A stretch of 64,000 bases of DNA from Dicyema japonicum (taxonomy: Eukaryota > Dicyemida > Rhombozoa > Dicyemidae). The notes under the pieces were generated by a model. That model was not told the DNA's origin, searched no databases, and saw only the letters and a program-made list of their open reading frames with translations. The position numbers and the translations under genes are program-made. Shown in pieces: positions 47,095 to 58,379 of this stretch. The DNA lies in NCBI GenBank assembly GCA_011109175.1, contig RDEW01000028.1, positions 529,784 to 593,783 on the forward strand. Reading direction: 5' to 3'. Each line of letters begins with the position of its first letter. Position 1 is the stretch's first letter.

Positions 47095-47460
47095 TTTTGC
47101 ACAACCAAGGAAGGATTGATTCCCAAGTTAGAAGAGGTCGGAAAATTTATTTCCCAAAATAATAATAAAATAAAATTTTTAACAAAGTTAAGGATTTCAT
47201 GGGATCGATCCCCAAGTGAAGAAGAGGTCGAAAAAAGTTATGCCCTAGAATAAGATAAAAAATATATTTTTTGGTATTAAAAATTTATAAAAATGTTATT
47301 GATGTATATTTTAACATATTAAAAAATATAATTAGAGAGACTAACTATTTGATTGCTAACAACTACTGGCGGTAATCGGCAAATTAATGGCTGGTAAATC
47401 AAGGGACCTCGAGGGCGGGTTTCTAGATAGAAGAGGTCGAAATTTTGATTTTTTATATTA
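47095..47460 (+). repeat. Degenerate repeats carrying GAAGAGGTCG
   Basis: AGAAGAGGTCGGAAA, GAAGAGGTCGAAAAA and AGAAGAGGTCGAAATT recur at 47131, 47221 and 47429, with shared GGGATCGATCCCCAAGT-like flanks. A diverged inverted version lies at 60400-60530. Confidence 0.45.
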
Positions 47461-47860
47461 TATTTAAAATGCGACTGTGAGATTAATTCGACGATAAGAG
47501 TCATACGTCCGTTACAGTGTGATGAAAATGGAAGAGAGGGACCTACTTCTCCACCTCTTTTCAGAAGCGGAAACCTGTAATGGATAATTGGAAGATGAAT
47601 TTGGTGGTCACAAGCCGACGTTACTGACCTAAACAAATAACAAAGTTTGAACTTTAATTTTAATCAATGACCTGTTTGATCAATAATCAGCAAGATAATC
47701 AATAATTTTTATATCACTTTAACCAATAGACCCACCCACGTGGTCCAAATCGTTGATTAGAACCAAACACAAAATTATGATACTCAATCTATATTATAAA
47801 TTTGTAAGTTTGTTTAACGACCACCTTCTCAATATCCCCTTCATTATTTTGGAAAATTCC
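47460..47860. other. Intergenic
   Basis: No gene recognised; the open frames are short and AT-rich. Confidence 0.35.
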
Positions 47861-47864
47861 GCGT

Positions 47865-48010
47865 GACGCCAACTTTAGTGTGGTGCTATGTGGCTACTTG
47901 AATTGAAGATTTTTTTGTTTCTTCTGTTTCTTTTCTTTACCTGTGGCTCCACGGAGCTTGAATTGTTAGTGTGCGTCATATGATTCAATATCTCTGGTAG
48001 CTCCAGATAT
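47865..48010 (+). repeat. Family B fragment
   Basis: TAGTGTGGTGCTATGTGGCT and TGCGTCATATGATTCA follow the family B 5' half. Confidence 0.6.
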
Positions 48011-48034
48011 ACTCCTAAATGATATCAAAATATA

Positions 48035-48315
48035 ATTTATGGTGGTGCAGTGTTACGAGTGCCGAGTTCTCTTGTTCAAATCTCCCTGCTGTACATTTCG
48101 GCTGAACGTTCCACGCATCTACGATGCTTTGGCTTGCCGAGTGAGACCGTCATCAGTGAACATCTCACTGCGGAATCGGATCGTTTACTAAAGAAACACA
48201 CCTAACAAAAATAAAAAAGAAGTGAAGAGCATTCCTCGGTTCTACCTCATCGATTAGTTATGATAACAGTCCTTTGCTTGTGTCCTGCCTGAGAAAAGCG
48301 ATAGCTAATATGGTT
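48035..48315 (+). repeat. SINE family A copy
   Basis: The head has A box TGGTGGTGCAGTGTTACGAG and B box GTTCAAATCTCC; the body carries CACGCATCTACGATGCTTTG and CATCAGTGAACATCTCACTG. Confidence 0.72.
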
Positions 48316-48334
48316 CCTCGTAAAGTGCATTATT

Positions 48335-48570
48335 TATTTATATCCAAAAAAGACCATTAGTCAATAACCATCCAGAGAAGTTCCCCCTGGACGACACTTC
48401 CTTCAAATCCGAACATGCGAAGACTGCTGAGGGAGGCTGGTTTTTCTCCGGGGGACAATGTCGTATGGAGACAAGTTCTGGAACGTAGGAACGAGTCAGG
48501 ATCAAGGAGTTAGTTAGTTTGGTTACCCTTGCTCTTAGGAATAAATTTAATTTAATATCAACTATGAAAG
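48335..48570 (-). repeat. Family B-related copy
   Basis: The minus strand has TTAGTCAATAACC-type and GTTCCCCCTGGACGACA segments shared with 1760-1800, and the plus strand ends with GTTAGTTAGTTTGGTTACCC. This looks like two partial copies joined. Confidence 0.45.
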
Positions 48571-48702
48571 AATTAAATTTGTTTTTGAGTGATAGTTTCC
48601 TGACCTTTGTTTTATATAAATATATTTTAATTGTATTTTCTTTAAATAATTTACAAAAAATAAAAACTAGTTTAAAATAAATAAAGATAGCAACGTGTGC
48701 CA

Positions 48703-49150
48703 ATGGATGACGTTGTGAAACCAAAAAAGAGAAAAGCGCCTACACTTGAAGAAAGAGTTGACGGAGTCTGTTCATTAAGTGTAATGTTAAATGATGGACT
48801 GATCAGCAATGATAAAACGCTTTTAAACGTAATTCTTTAGTCCATATTTTTAGAACGTGTTGCAAGTTGGTGACTACGAGCTGATCAAGGGAACCTTGAA
48901 GCGACTCTCTGACGAATCGATCATTTCTTTGCACGAGGAATTATGTACGAGACTCAACAGTCCCCCTCAGATGTAGTTATTTCTGTAATTTCCAAGTGCT
49001 TCACCTGCAGTCAAATGGCTTAAGTTCTTGTGGCAGACACGTGGTCAGTTATTGAGAGGAAAGAAGTTGGAGACTATTCAGCTTGGTCAAAGGACTTCCT
49101 TGTACAGCAAGTTATGCTCTCTAAAAGGAAGACTCGACCTTATTAATTAA
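48703..49150 (+). CDS. Standalone Utp12-domain protein (UTP5/WDR43 C-terminus)
   Basis: Utp12 domains hold together the t-UTP/UTP-A complex of the small-subunit processome in the nucleolus. Three exons, 48703-48828, 48854-48972, 48997-49150, with introns of 25 and 24 bp, give 132 aa in one frame. After a basic start (MDDVVKPKKRKAPTLEERV), SLSVMLNDGLISNDKTLLN, LIKGTLKRLSDESIISLHEE, AVKWLKFLWQTRG and LYSKLCSLKGRLDLIN match the domain from end to end. WDR43 proteins carry a large WD40 region before this domain; none is encoded here, and the 390 bp upstream are repeat sequence. The ATG opens a sensible basic N-terminus, so the short form seems real. Confidence 0.82.
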
Positions 49151-51060
49151 AATTTTTATACTATTTTACTGTGTAACAATACTTTCAACTATTTTTAATT
49201 TTATAATTTAAATTTTGTTATTTGTTGTAACCACGTGCGAAAATAGACTTAAGATTTCTTTAAATCCCATTGCCTAATAATAGCGACAATTTATTATCAT
49301 GTGCGTATGGTTCCATGTCCATGTTGAGGATCAGATTCTTGGTGTCTTCTATGTTTTCTTAGTTGTGAAAAATTGCTGCATTCATCGTGAAGCGATAGGA
49401 TACTAGTGCAATGGGTCACCAGCTGAAACTATCGGATCGATCAATTGAGCTAAATCAGATTGCTTTGGCTCAGAAGACATTGGATACGGTAACTTTCGGA
49501 AATAAGGAAGCATTGGATGCATCCAGTGTATAGGTTTATCTCGTTTGGTCAAGATGGAGAAAAATTAGACAAAACCGTCTTCCTAAGAGAGAAACGATGG
49601 AATTATTAGTTCTATTATAGTACAACTGAGGAGGAAACACCAGGGGCTTCCAATTGAATTCCACGGAGACATCTGAAATATTTGGCCCCAACACTATTGA
49701 GTTCGTCAAAACAAGCGGCCTATTTGTGGAAACACTGAAGAATAACCTAATGCTCTTCCGAAACATTGCCCTCATAATCATGAAAGGTAACTCCAAATCT
49801 GTCCTGTGTCTGTAAATATTAATCACGGAATACCTAGAGTATAGAAATATAACAGTATCGCAATCAAAAACCAAGATTTGATACAAAATTTAACTTTTCG
49901 CTTAGAAAATTAAAAAATTTAATTCTTATTTCAGGAAATTTAAATTTTGATACCAAAAATCATTTTTACCCCCATTATAGAGTTAAGTTAGGAAAATTAA
50001 ATTTTGATTAAAATATCTATTTTTAAAATTGAATAAGCGAGCATTTGCGTTGTAACATTATCTAAGGAGCTAGTAATCAGCGTAGATAACTGCTGAATAT
50101 CAGTGTGTAGGGACCTTGATACTTAGAAAAATTGAGATTATTAAGAGTTTAAAAATAGTTCGATTACTGAGAGTTAAAGACCCATCTCTAATCTATTTTA
50201 AAAATAGTTCGTATTGACCTATTCGTCCGACAAATCTGAGGCTAGATTTTAGAGAAGTGACTTATTGTGGGAATGACGTAACCAGAGTAGGTCAAATGTT
50301 GGACGGATGACTATATTTTTTGAAACTTCAACACAATACAAAATACACTCGAGTAATGCAACTGAGACTAAAATATATTAGGTCTCTTCTTGGGGATCAC
50401 TGGAAATAATCCTCACTGGAATAACATCAAAAAAGAAGATCACTGCCAAAGTTCTTCAGTTTAGAAAATTAGTATAATCTATGCTTCTAAATTTGTCACT
50501 TCTTTCATAAACTATGTGGACGATGTGTCACGTGCAATTAAAGACCTATTTTCAACACTAGAAAGGATTACATTTAACAAAGTCGATTTGTATGGAAGTG
50601 GACTAAATCGGTCATTCTTTTTCTCGACTGTCCATCCACCTTTTTGCTGTCAACAACCCGATGGCAAGCAGGAAGGAAAGCGATTTGGGTCCTAAAATCC
50701 CCTAGGTTCGGCTGCGATGAGCTCATTTAGCGAAAATTGAAATTTTATTAGATATTAGTATTTAATGATAAATTTAGCTGCGATAGGCAGACATCGCTTA
50801 AGATGGTTTTCAGTAAACTCAAATTAGGGAAATAACTCAAGTTCGGAACATGGACAGCAAAATAAGCATTACTACAAAAAATACGAGAAAGACTATAGGT
50901 TAGTGATCGCACTTGAATTATAGAGGGGAGATGAACATGCTAATAATGATGACTTGAATGTGAGCGGGTCCATAATTTTAGAATTTTGCAAAAACACACA
51001 ATAAAAAAGAAGTCAAACAAATTGACATCAGTGTCGAATCACAGGTAAAATATGAAGTAA
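49151..51060. other. Long intergenic stretch
   Basis: AT-rich. A short frame at 49411 (MGHQLKLSDRSIELNQIALA) could be a first exon, but no continuation is convincing. 49900-50030 shares GATACCAAAAATCATTTTTA with 60460-60490. 50570-50760 has a broken frame of unknown kind. No gene is called. Confidence 0.35.
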
Positions 51061-51064
51061 TTTA

Positions 51065-52227
51065 ATGGTTCAATTAGACTCCCAAGGGTACCCGTACAAG
51101 AGAATTTACAGAAACAGATCTTGTCGAAAATCTACTGAACAATCGTATGAAGTGGAAGTCTATGAAATTCCCATAAACAAAGAAAATGAACAGGTATGAG
51201 GCACTGTGTAACCACAAAGATCGAAAATCTGACTGAGGAAGAGTTTCTGTGGAGCCATGAGGTATTTTTATTAGACTGACTGAACCAGAAACCAGTAAGA
51301 GAGAGAAACAGCAGAAATTCAAAAAATATTTTTAGAAGATCAAACAATACAGCATCGGAAAAAGAAGTAAAGAATGAGAAAAATATTTCTGAGTTGGAGA
51401 TATTGTTTGCGAATATTAGAGAAAATAAAAACGACTTATCTGAAAGTTATTTCAACAAAAAAGAAGCAAAAAGAATAGAATTAAGGATTTTTTTAAATCT
51501 TCAAAGAAGTTCAAATTTGATTCAAAAAGTCAAGATGTGAATTAACAATTTCATTTTAGGCGAATTATGAAGGAGTCAACGTAAAAAATCTCAAATCCTC
51601 ACTCAAAAAAGACAACAGTCTGATTTCAAAATAATTATAGAAATTTGTTTCGAAAGAGAGTCAACAAATAAGCCAAAATCTGTGAGATTCTCCAGAAAGA
51701 GCAACGTCATTATTATCGACTCTTCCGGTGAAAAACTTGGTGAAGAATTGTGCCTAACCTGGAAAAAATTTGTATTTTCTTTGATGAATTCTAGCAAATA
51801 ACAGAATACAAACGAGGAGATAAACTCGCAATATTCGACGAAAAAATAAAAATATTAGACAATCTGGAAACATTCACGGTAATTCAATGTTATCATCCCT
51901 TGCTAGACGACTCAAGAAGATGAGACAAGAAACGGATGCCTTGGATGCTTCAGAACCTTGAAGAGGTCATTAAAAAGGCTGTTCACTAAGTCGTCTAAAA
52001 GATCAATTCGTCGAAAAAATCTGGTATTTTTACTGAGACAATTTCTGAATAATCTACAAAAAGCAAAAATAGACAAATTGTATATCAGGGAAAATAGCCA
52101 AAAAAGTGAGCTATCAAAGGCGTTTTCAAAATCGAAACTAATAGTCAGCGAATTATTTGAAAGTACTGATCTGTCTAATTTCAAGTTGGTAAGGAACAGA
52201 GAAACAATTGGTGACACAAGTTTATAA
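51065..52227 (+). CDS. Orphan spliced gene, 334 aa, unassigned
   Basis: Seven exons, 51065-51193, 51220-51261, 51289-51528, 51560-51617, 51641-51771, 51795-51878, 51907-52227, with introns of 26, 27, 31, 23, 23 and 28 bp, join in matching phases to 335 codons including stop. The protein is hydrophilic and Lys/Ser/Asn-rich, with no signal peptide or membrane segment. An acidic segment VEVYEIPINKENEQIENLTE lies near residues 30-50. KSVRF at 169-173 fits the RVxF pattern of protein phosphatase 1 partners, and VIIIDSSGEKL follows. The C-terminal third is basic (RSLKRLFTKSSKRSIRRKN). I recognise no family. The third intron boundary has alternatives, and the true start could lie upstream. Confidence 0.68.
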
Positions 52228-52289
52228 ATATAAATTCTCATTTTTATTAGAAAATATTAAACGAAAATCACAACCAAAGTTCAATTATG

Positions 52290-52560
52290 CAAAAATTCTG
52301 CGTGGTGATATGTGGCTAATTGATTGAAGATTTCTTTTTGTTTCGTCTGTTCCTTTTCTCCCTTTTTCTACTAGAGTGGGGTCATGTGATCCACTTGACT
52401 TAGGTGGCACCCAGTGCCAGGGTTGCAAGTAGAATGATCGTCTTCTCAACTGAAGATATGCTCACAATGCAAGGAATGGACGTCTTCTACTTTTTATGCT
52501 GGTTCTGGATGGACTTGTGTGACGTCCTGAGTTAATAATAATGAAAGCGACCGGTATTTG
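52290..52560 (+). repeat. Family B copy
   Basis: TGCGTGGTGATATGTGGCTA, GGGGTCATGTGATCCAC and GGTGGCACCCAGTGCCAGG, in family order. Confidence 0.65.
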
Positions 52561-52829
52561 TTGAGTCCTACTTAATAGCCTCTGATCTCCTACAAGTTAG
52601 TGAGGCCAGGGTTACTTAACTAACTAACCGTTCATATTATCAAAAATACACATCGAGATTTATTTACTACGTAATATTCATGCTATTCTGCCTAAAAATG
52701 ACTACCATTAATCGAGTCACTCCACATTTAAGCGACAGGAAACATTCGTGAATCAGATAAACCCTCTTCACTTAATCTGGCATGCTTGAGTTCAAGATGA
52801 GATGTTCATTGATTATGATGTTATAATTA

Positions 52830-53150
52830 AATCATCATTTTAGCAATTCTCTTTTCCCCTGTGGTGGTTTTACATTCATGGATCATTGGAGACCCTCAGT
52901 GCACCCTTCTGTGTTAAGGGTTAACTTGGCAATCATAGAGGATGCTTGCCAGTTATATCTCCACAGATCAGGGTATCACCCAATTTAGGCGAGGAAGATA
53001 AGACGTCCATAAAATAGCTCATTGGCCATAACCCAGGGCACGTAGATGTTCACGATGGATATTTTCCCTTTTGTGATTCTAATGGATATCAATAAGATCG
53101 CCATTATCTAAATATTACAAATTTGAAGTCTATCCAGAACAGAGTGAGCA
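52830..53150 (-). mobile_element. Jockey-like LINE endonuclease fragment
   Basis: The minus strand reads KISIVNIYVPWVMANELFYG and, frame-broken, GDTLICGDI followed by GKHPL, matching YFVNMYIPS and VICGDLNAKHPLW at 40.8 kb. Confidence 0.6.
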
Positions 53151-53805
53151 GGTGAACACCAAGTCTTTTTGCTCGGTTTGTCAGTATATGGTTACAGTCG
53201 GAGAATATAGAGTAGGACTGTTAAGTGCAATGCAATCCATATGGCAATACCTTACATAAAGTGGTCAAAGCATTTGTCGCCAATGTTTTTCTGTTTTTCG
53301 TGTCTTCATCTTCTCCAAGTAACGAGACTAGTTTCTTAGTTTTCTTCCAGGATTCCTCTGATCGGTTTATTTCTCCTATACATGTGTACTCAGTCCCCAA
53401 CATTATTAATCAAGAACAAGTCCAAGAATGCATGCAGGGAACCAGTCCAAGGATTAGTTGTTTAAAAGGAAGAGAAGGTGGGTCTTCCGCAACTGCTACA
53501 AACAGGTCTTTTTTTGGCTTTTCTCCAATCCTTTGACTTTTTCGTGATTTCAGAAGAGCCTATTACTGTCGGCCACGTGATTTAATTTCTTTAATGAAAT
53601 TAATTTTGAATCATCTGCACATACCAAAATTTTACAGCAAAGAATCTTCCTTCTCGTGGACTTGATTAACCCAGAGCACTTTCAAGGAAACTGATGATTA
53701 ACAAAAACATAACGACAAAAAGTGAACGCTCTTATAGATAAGTCGATCGGATATGGTCCGACGTGACCTGATTACTAAAATTGTTCCAAAGATCAAGGAT
53801 AAAAC
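53150..53805. other. Intergenic
   Basis: A minus-strand frame at 53403-53221 (NRSEESWKKTKKLVSLLGED) may be LINE linker but is not confirmed. Nothing else recognised. Confidence 0.35.
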
Positions 53806-53809
53806 CAAA

Positions 53810-54045
53810 CTAATTCCTTAATCCTAATTCGTTCCTGCAGAACTCTCATCCAAGCACAGTGATCCAGATGATGTTGTCCGGGAAACTGAGTTCGATTCCA
53901 GAACTCGTCGCCAGGGAGTGAAATTATTTCCAGGATTCTTTTGAATCTCGGCCAAGCATTGGGTGTCTCCTTAGTAAAGTGGATCCAATTACGCTACCGT
54001 CAGGAAGGAAGAAAAATCTTCAATCAAGTAACCACATGGCACGTG
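53810..54045 (-). repeat. Family B, near full length
   Basis: The minus strand carries GCCATGTGGTTACTTGATTG, GTAATTGGATCCACTTTACT, GGAGACACCCAATGCTTGGC, GACGAGTTCTGGAATCG and GGATCACTGTGCTTGGATG, the same order as 58380-58690. Confidence 0.7.
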
Positions 54046-54486
54046 CATGATTTACGTACTCGATTCAGTTTTTTCACGAAAGTGTTGTTTATTAAGGAAA
54101 ATAATTTTAAAATAATTATGTTTAAAAAATTCGAGACTTGAAACGTTATCGACTCAATAAAGGTTCCTTATATCACTGAATTAAAAATATCAGGTAACCC
54201 ATCTCAAATTATCCCCAAATACTATAAGGTGTCATCTAGATATCCGATGTGGATCACCTCGTGGGAAGAGCGAACGTTATGTTTTATATGATGGATAAAA
54301 CCCTCATCCCTTTCCCCATTGGGACCACAATGATTGTATTTAGGATACTTTAACTCGCTTACATTATTATTTTATTATTTTAACTCGCTTGCATAAACAT
54401 CTCTTGTCCCGTCATCGGATTATTTTAAATCAAAATGAATTTAATTGAATAATAATTATCTAATTATTTTTCAATTAAATTCAAAA

Positions 54487-56825
54487 ATGTGTGATTCTTT
54501 GTTCCTTCCAGTCGGCACAAGGGTTTCTGCTAAATTCTGTGGCGCCTATTGCAAGGCAGTAATAAAATCCGTAGAAAGAAGAGGCTTAATATCTGTATAT
54601 GTGAAACTGTTTATTCTAAGGTACTGACGAACTCTAAAGAAACTGTGAAAATTGACTGTGTGGATTACATTTCTGGGAAGATGCTAGTGAGTCAGCTGTT
54701 CATATTTAGCCATCTTCTCTCATTAAGGTCCGTCATAATAGCTCCGAGGTACTTGTGACATTTCTGCAGTTTCACGATCACAGCATGTACAGAGTCAGTT
54801 GTGCTTAATTGAAACATTTTAGTATTTGACGACGGGGAAGGAAAAATAGTGCGACGCAGTCAAATACGTAAAATTACGATCGATACTCATGCCAATACTG
54901 TGGTCTGACTGTTTGCTTTACTTTTTAGTATCCCGTGCTTGAATCTACCAGAATGGCCAAAAAACGAATGAAGCTTCTTAAGTATATATCGCATAACCTG
55001 AGTAGGACTGAATGTGCCCATAAACCTCAACAAGTCGAGTCCGTGGACGTTGGAGATGTAGTTCTGTTGCCTGACAGCGAAAAATCCGAAAAAGAATTTG
55101 CTGTGCCAGCAATAGTGTGCGATCCTACCGCAGATTACGTGGGGTCTTCCTCTGAAAGCGGGAAAATACTCATAAAGTCCTTTTATGACGGGAATTTGTA
55201 AGCTTTATGTTAGTAATCCGTCTTAGTCATTTGGTTGATAAATCAGGGCTCTCTTCTTTCGTACGTAACAAAGTGAGGATATCCCCCGACTCAAAAATGT
55301 ACAGAGCTGTCGAACAAGCCTGTATTTATTGTGATCTCAAACGACTCCCTGAAGACTGGTCAGATCAGGAACTTTTGGGGAAATCCAAGACTGAAGAGGG
55401 AAAAAATGTTCTAATAAACCTAAAACCTAGTCACTTTCGGGGTCAGAGTCTCAGAAGTACCCTCTGATATCGAAAACAAGGATCTCTTCGTGGCTCACTT
55501 TTTCAAGTTTTTGGAGGACTGCAGAACTCCAATAAATACGACTCCCATGCTAGGCAACCGTGAAATTGATTACTACGAATTTTTTAAGGTTGTGAAGAAC
55601 CTCGGTGGTTATAAAAAGGTACGAGTAAGTTGATCCACGTTCTTAGGTCTCAAAAGATGTTAAATGGCACCTTGTGCGGGAAAAAATGAAGAATTATGAA
55701 TGTGACACACAAGAGATAAGACAGGCCTATATAAAGTTATAATTATTGATATTGTTGGTATTTGAGTCAGTTTGAGGACTTTAACAAGAAATTTGGGTTC
55801 GTAGTCCTTAATAGATCGACAGGAATCATTTCGGGGGCTTCTTGGAGAGAACAGAACATCCCTTCAAATCGAATAGTCGTCCCTTTCAGCAAGGTCCTAT
55901 TTTTTGTTATTTTTAGAAGAAAACGATGACCTCTTCTCCAAAAATAAACATCAAGGAGAGCAATGGTAGAAAAATATCCCGACTGGTGAGTTTTTGCTTA
56001 TTTTCGAAGGACTTGTCTAGTTTGGTGAAAGACGAGAATTTCTACAAGACAAGGGACGAGTTCTTCCTTCCTGGCAATATTTTTGAAATTATGACCGACG
56101 AAACCACCTTGACTTACAGAATTAAAATAATTGCTGTTGATGATCGGGATGACTCCAAATACTACCAAGTACACTACGTTGGCTGGAATGTACTAATTTG
56201 ATTTACACTTCAGGTTAAGTTTGACGACGTGTTTGACGAGGCTACTCTGTGGATGTTGCTAAATGAGGTTAAAGGCAACTGGAATAAACTGGGTATTCGA
56301 TCCAATGAGAATACTGATTGTTGTACTGAAAGACGTTGTGCCTTCTACAAGAATGTGGCCATTGATACAGAAGAGATGAACCACCCATCCATATTTAAGT
56401 TGGAAAGTGCCCAGAATACTGAGATTCGGAAGGAAGTTGAGAGTAAAGACATTAAATTTTCGCCCAAAACGGAGGAAAGACATTCCAGTGAATGGAGACA
56501 AAAATTCACGGTACCCCCCACCATCAATTCATATGTCAGTACTTTGGTTGACAGTAAGTGTTTTGGTGATGTTTAGATTTGGCTGCCATAAAGGATGAAA
56601 CCGAAATGATGGACTTTGTAGAGGAATATAATAAAAGTGTGCTAAATTTAGGTTTTTGGGTGATGTTATTCTGTAGACGGAGTTGAAGATTTGACTGATG
56701 AGGAACAGTGCGTGTTTTGGGAGAACAGATTGGAACAGATGCACAGATTGTATAAGAAGACTAAAAGGCTGAGGAATGCATTGGTTCGTTATAGGGAGAA
56801 AAATAAGAGAATTAAAGATTTGTGA
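54487..56825 (+). CDS. ARID4: ARID4/RBBP1-family chromatin protein
   Basis: ARID4 proteins link RB and SIN3-HDAC to chromatin. Fourteen exons: 54487-54594, 54621-54686, 54710-54797, 54823-54902, 54929-55197, 55227-55429, 55458-55618, 55647-55735, 55767-55893, 55917-55985, 56010-56189, 56214-56553, 56577-56651, 56677-56825. Introns are 23-31 bp; all phases agree, giving 667 aa. VGTRVSAKFCGAYCKAVIKS and VIFDDGEGKIVRRSQ are the N-terminal Tudor pair (1-114). The RBB1NT-like region ends CDLKRLPEDW (to about 271). The ARID (about 275-390) has FFKFLEDCRTPIN and NLGGYKKVSKDVKWHLV. The chromo-barrel (about 435-490) has YRIKIIAVDDRDDSKYYQVH and YVGWNVKFDD. A coiled coil ends the protein. Vertebrate homologues are near 1250 aa, so the disordered parts are much reduced. 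The junction at 55430-55457 is least certain. Confidence 0.9.
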
Positions 56826-56899
56826 TATTTTTTAATTTAAATTTTTAAAATATGTTTAATATTTTGTTTTCTATATTATAAAACTAAATTTGTGTGTAT

Positions 56900-56988
56900 G
56901 TGTGTGCATGGTTCTACAGTTAGACGTCAATGGGATAAGAAGCAAGATTTTGGGACTACGCTCTCTCCGGGTTTTGGAAATAATCTGT
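56900..56988 (+). mobile_element. Jockey-like LINE endonuclease start
   Basis: VLQLDVNGIRSKILGLRSL matches IQLNVNGIKGRIIEL at 41.15 kb. The Tigger element lies at its right edge. Confidence 0.6.
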
Positions 56989-56991
56989 ATA

Positions 56992-57904
56992 CAGTCCCAC
57001 CCCGGCGGTGGGGTACCCCGCTTTTCGGGGCATTTTTCATTTAGAGTCTATTTTCCAGCATTAATTTCCACATTTGGAAATTTTCTGGAGCCCCAAACCG
57101 GGGCACAAAGTATTTGAAATATTCCAGAAACTCAGAGAACATAATTTTCCAATATCAAGGCCAATCATTAAAAAATAGGCTTTTTTGTTGCATCAAATAT
57201 TGGACTACAGTACTTCTATGTTGCAATTATGAGGGTGAAAACTTGAACCATTGATTATTGGGAAATATAATAAACCTCGCTGTTTCAAAAATTTCGATTT
57301 TTTAATCGAAATTTTATGTCTTCAGGACATCGAAAGTGATCTTAAAGAACGTCTTTCAAAACTCAACCTTCATCAGGTTGCAATGCTGGTTTCAAAAAGT
57401 TGAAATAAAGTAACAGAAATTTCAATCACAGATTGTTGGAAACAAATTGAAAAAAATCGTGATGTCTAAAATATTTATGATCGCCTAACTGATGAAATAA
57501 TGACCGGAGCTGTAAATGAAATATTAACGGAGGCTGATGATGAAGAAACTATTGAATGCGTCACTTTTATCTATAATGGAGATATAGCTGAATACGAGGA
57601 CGTGACAGAGAAACAAATTCTGGAAACTTTGAATTCTCTGGAACAGAACATTTTCTGCATAACACCAAAGTCATTAAAAAATTCTACGAATTCCGAATGA
57701 CAGTAATGAGAAACATCCGAAATGGTTACAAAATTGGAGGAAAAATAACCGATTACTTCGTTAGCGACTTGATAGATTCATTAATCATAAAATAAGATAT
57801 CTTGCCTTTTTTTACATTTATATAGTTTAAAATAAAAGATTTTAGAATGGAAAAAACAATAACCCCTGTTTTCGCACAAAGTGTCCCAAACCGGGGTTAC
57901 ACTG
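56992..57904 (+). mobile_element. Tigger/pogo-like DNA transposon remnant
   Basis: The ends read CAGTCCCACCCCGG (56992) and, inverted, CAGTGTAACCCCGG (ending 57904), each next to TA. Internal frames (57300-57710) read ITDCWKQIEKNRD and IMTGAVNEILTEADDEETIE, the acidic C-terminal type of Tigger/jerky transposases. It is 913 bp long, lacks the DDE core, and is non-autonomous. Confidence 0.72.
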
Positions 57905-58375
57905 TAATAGGGATGAAAATACTGCGAATATACTATCTCCTGATGGACTCATTCTTTTCAAGCGCTATTTTCATCCATATCAGCAGGAGACAGTTTTTGA
58001 ACATAAAAAAGTCCAATATGGTCCAGAAAGGTCAATCTGTCAACAAACATGCCCAAAAGCGTCCCTTTCTTACACTCCCTTATTTGACCTTTTTTATTTC
58101 ACAACCAATGAAATCAAGTGAGCTGAGGTCCGTAATTCGAATATCTAAAGCAATGTCCTCTATTTGTTTTGTGACAGAAGGCCTTAAGGATTCTATAGGG
58201 ATAATCTTGCTGAGTCAGGTGTTCAAATTGTTTGAAATAGTTTTTTAATCTATTAAGTTGTTTTATATAACAACTTACCAATTAAATAATTAAATGATTT
58301 TTTTGATTGAATTTTATTGACTTATTATCATTTTGACAGTTTGCGTATTTTTCTGAGTTCAGAAAAAAAATAATT
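57905..58375. other. Intergenic
   Basis: An open frame at 57847-58248 crosses the Tigger end, so it is not a gene. No other signal. Confidence 0.4.
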
Positions 58376-58379
58376 GTGT

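Noticed and set aside
57847-58248. 133-codon open frame on the plus strand
   Set aside because: It starts inside the Tigger remnant and crosses its terminus, with no homology; it is a chance frame.
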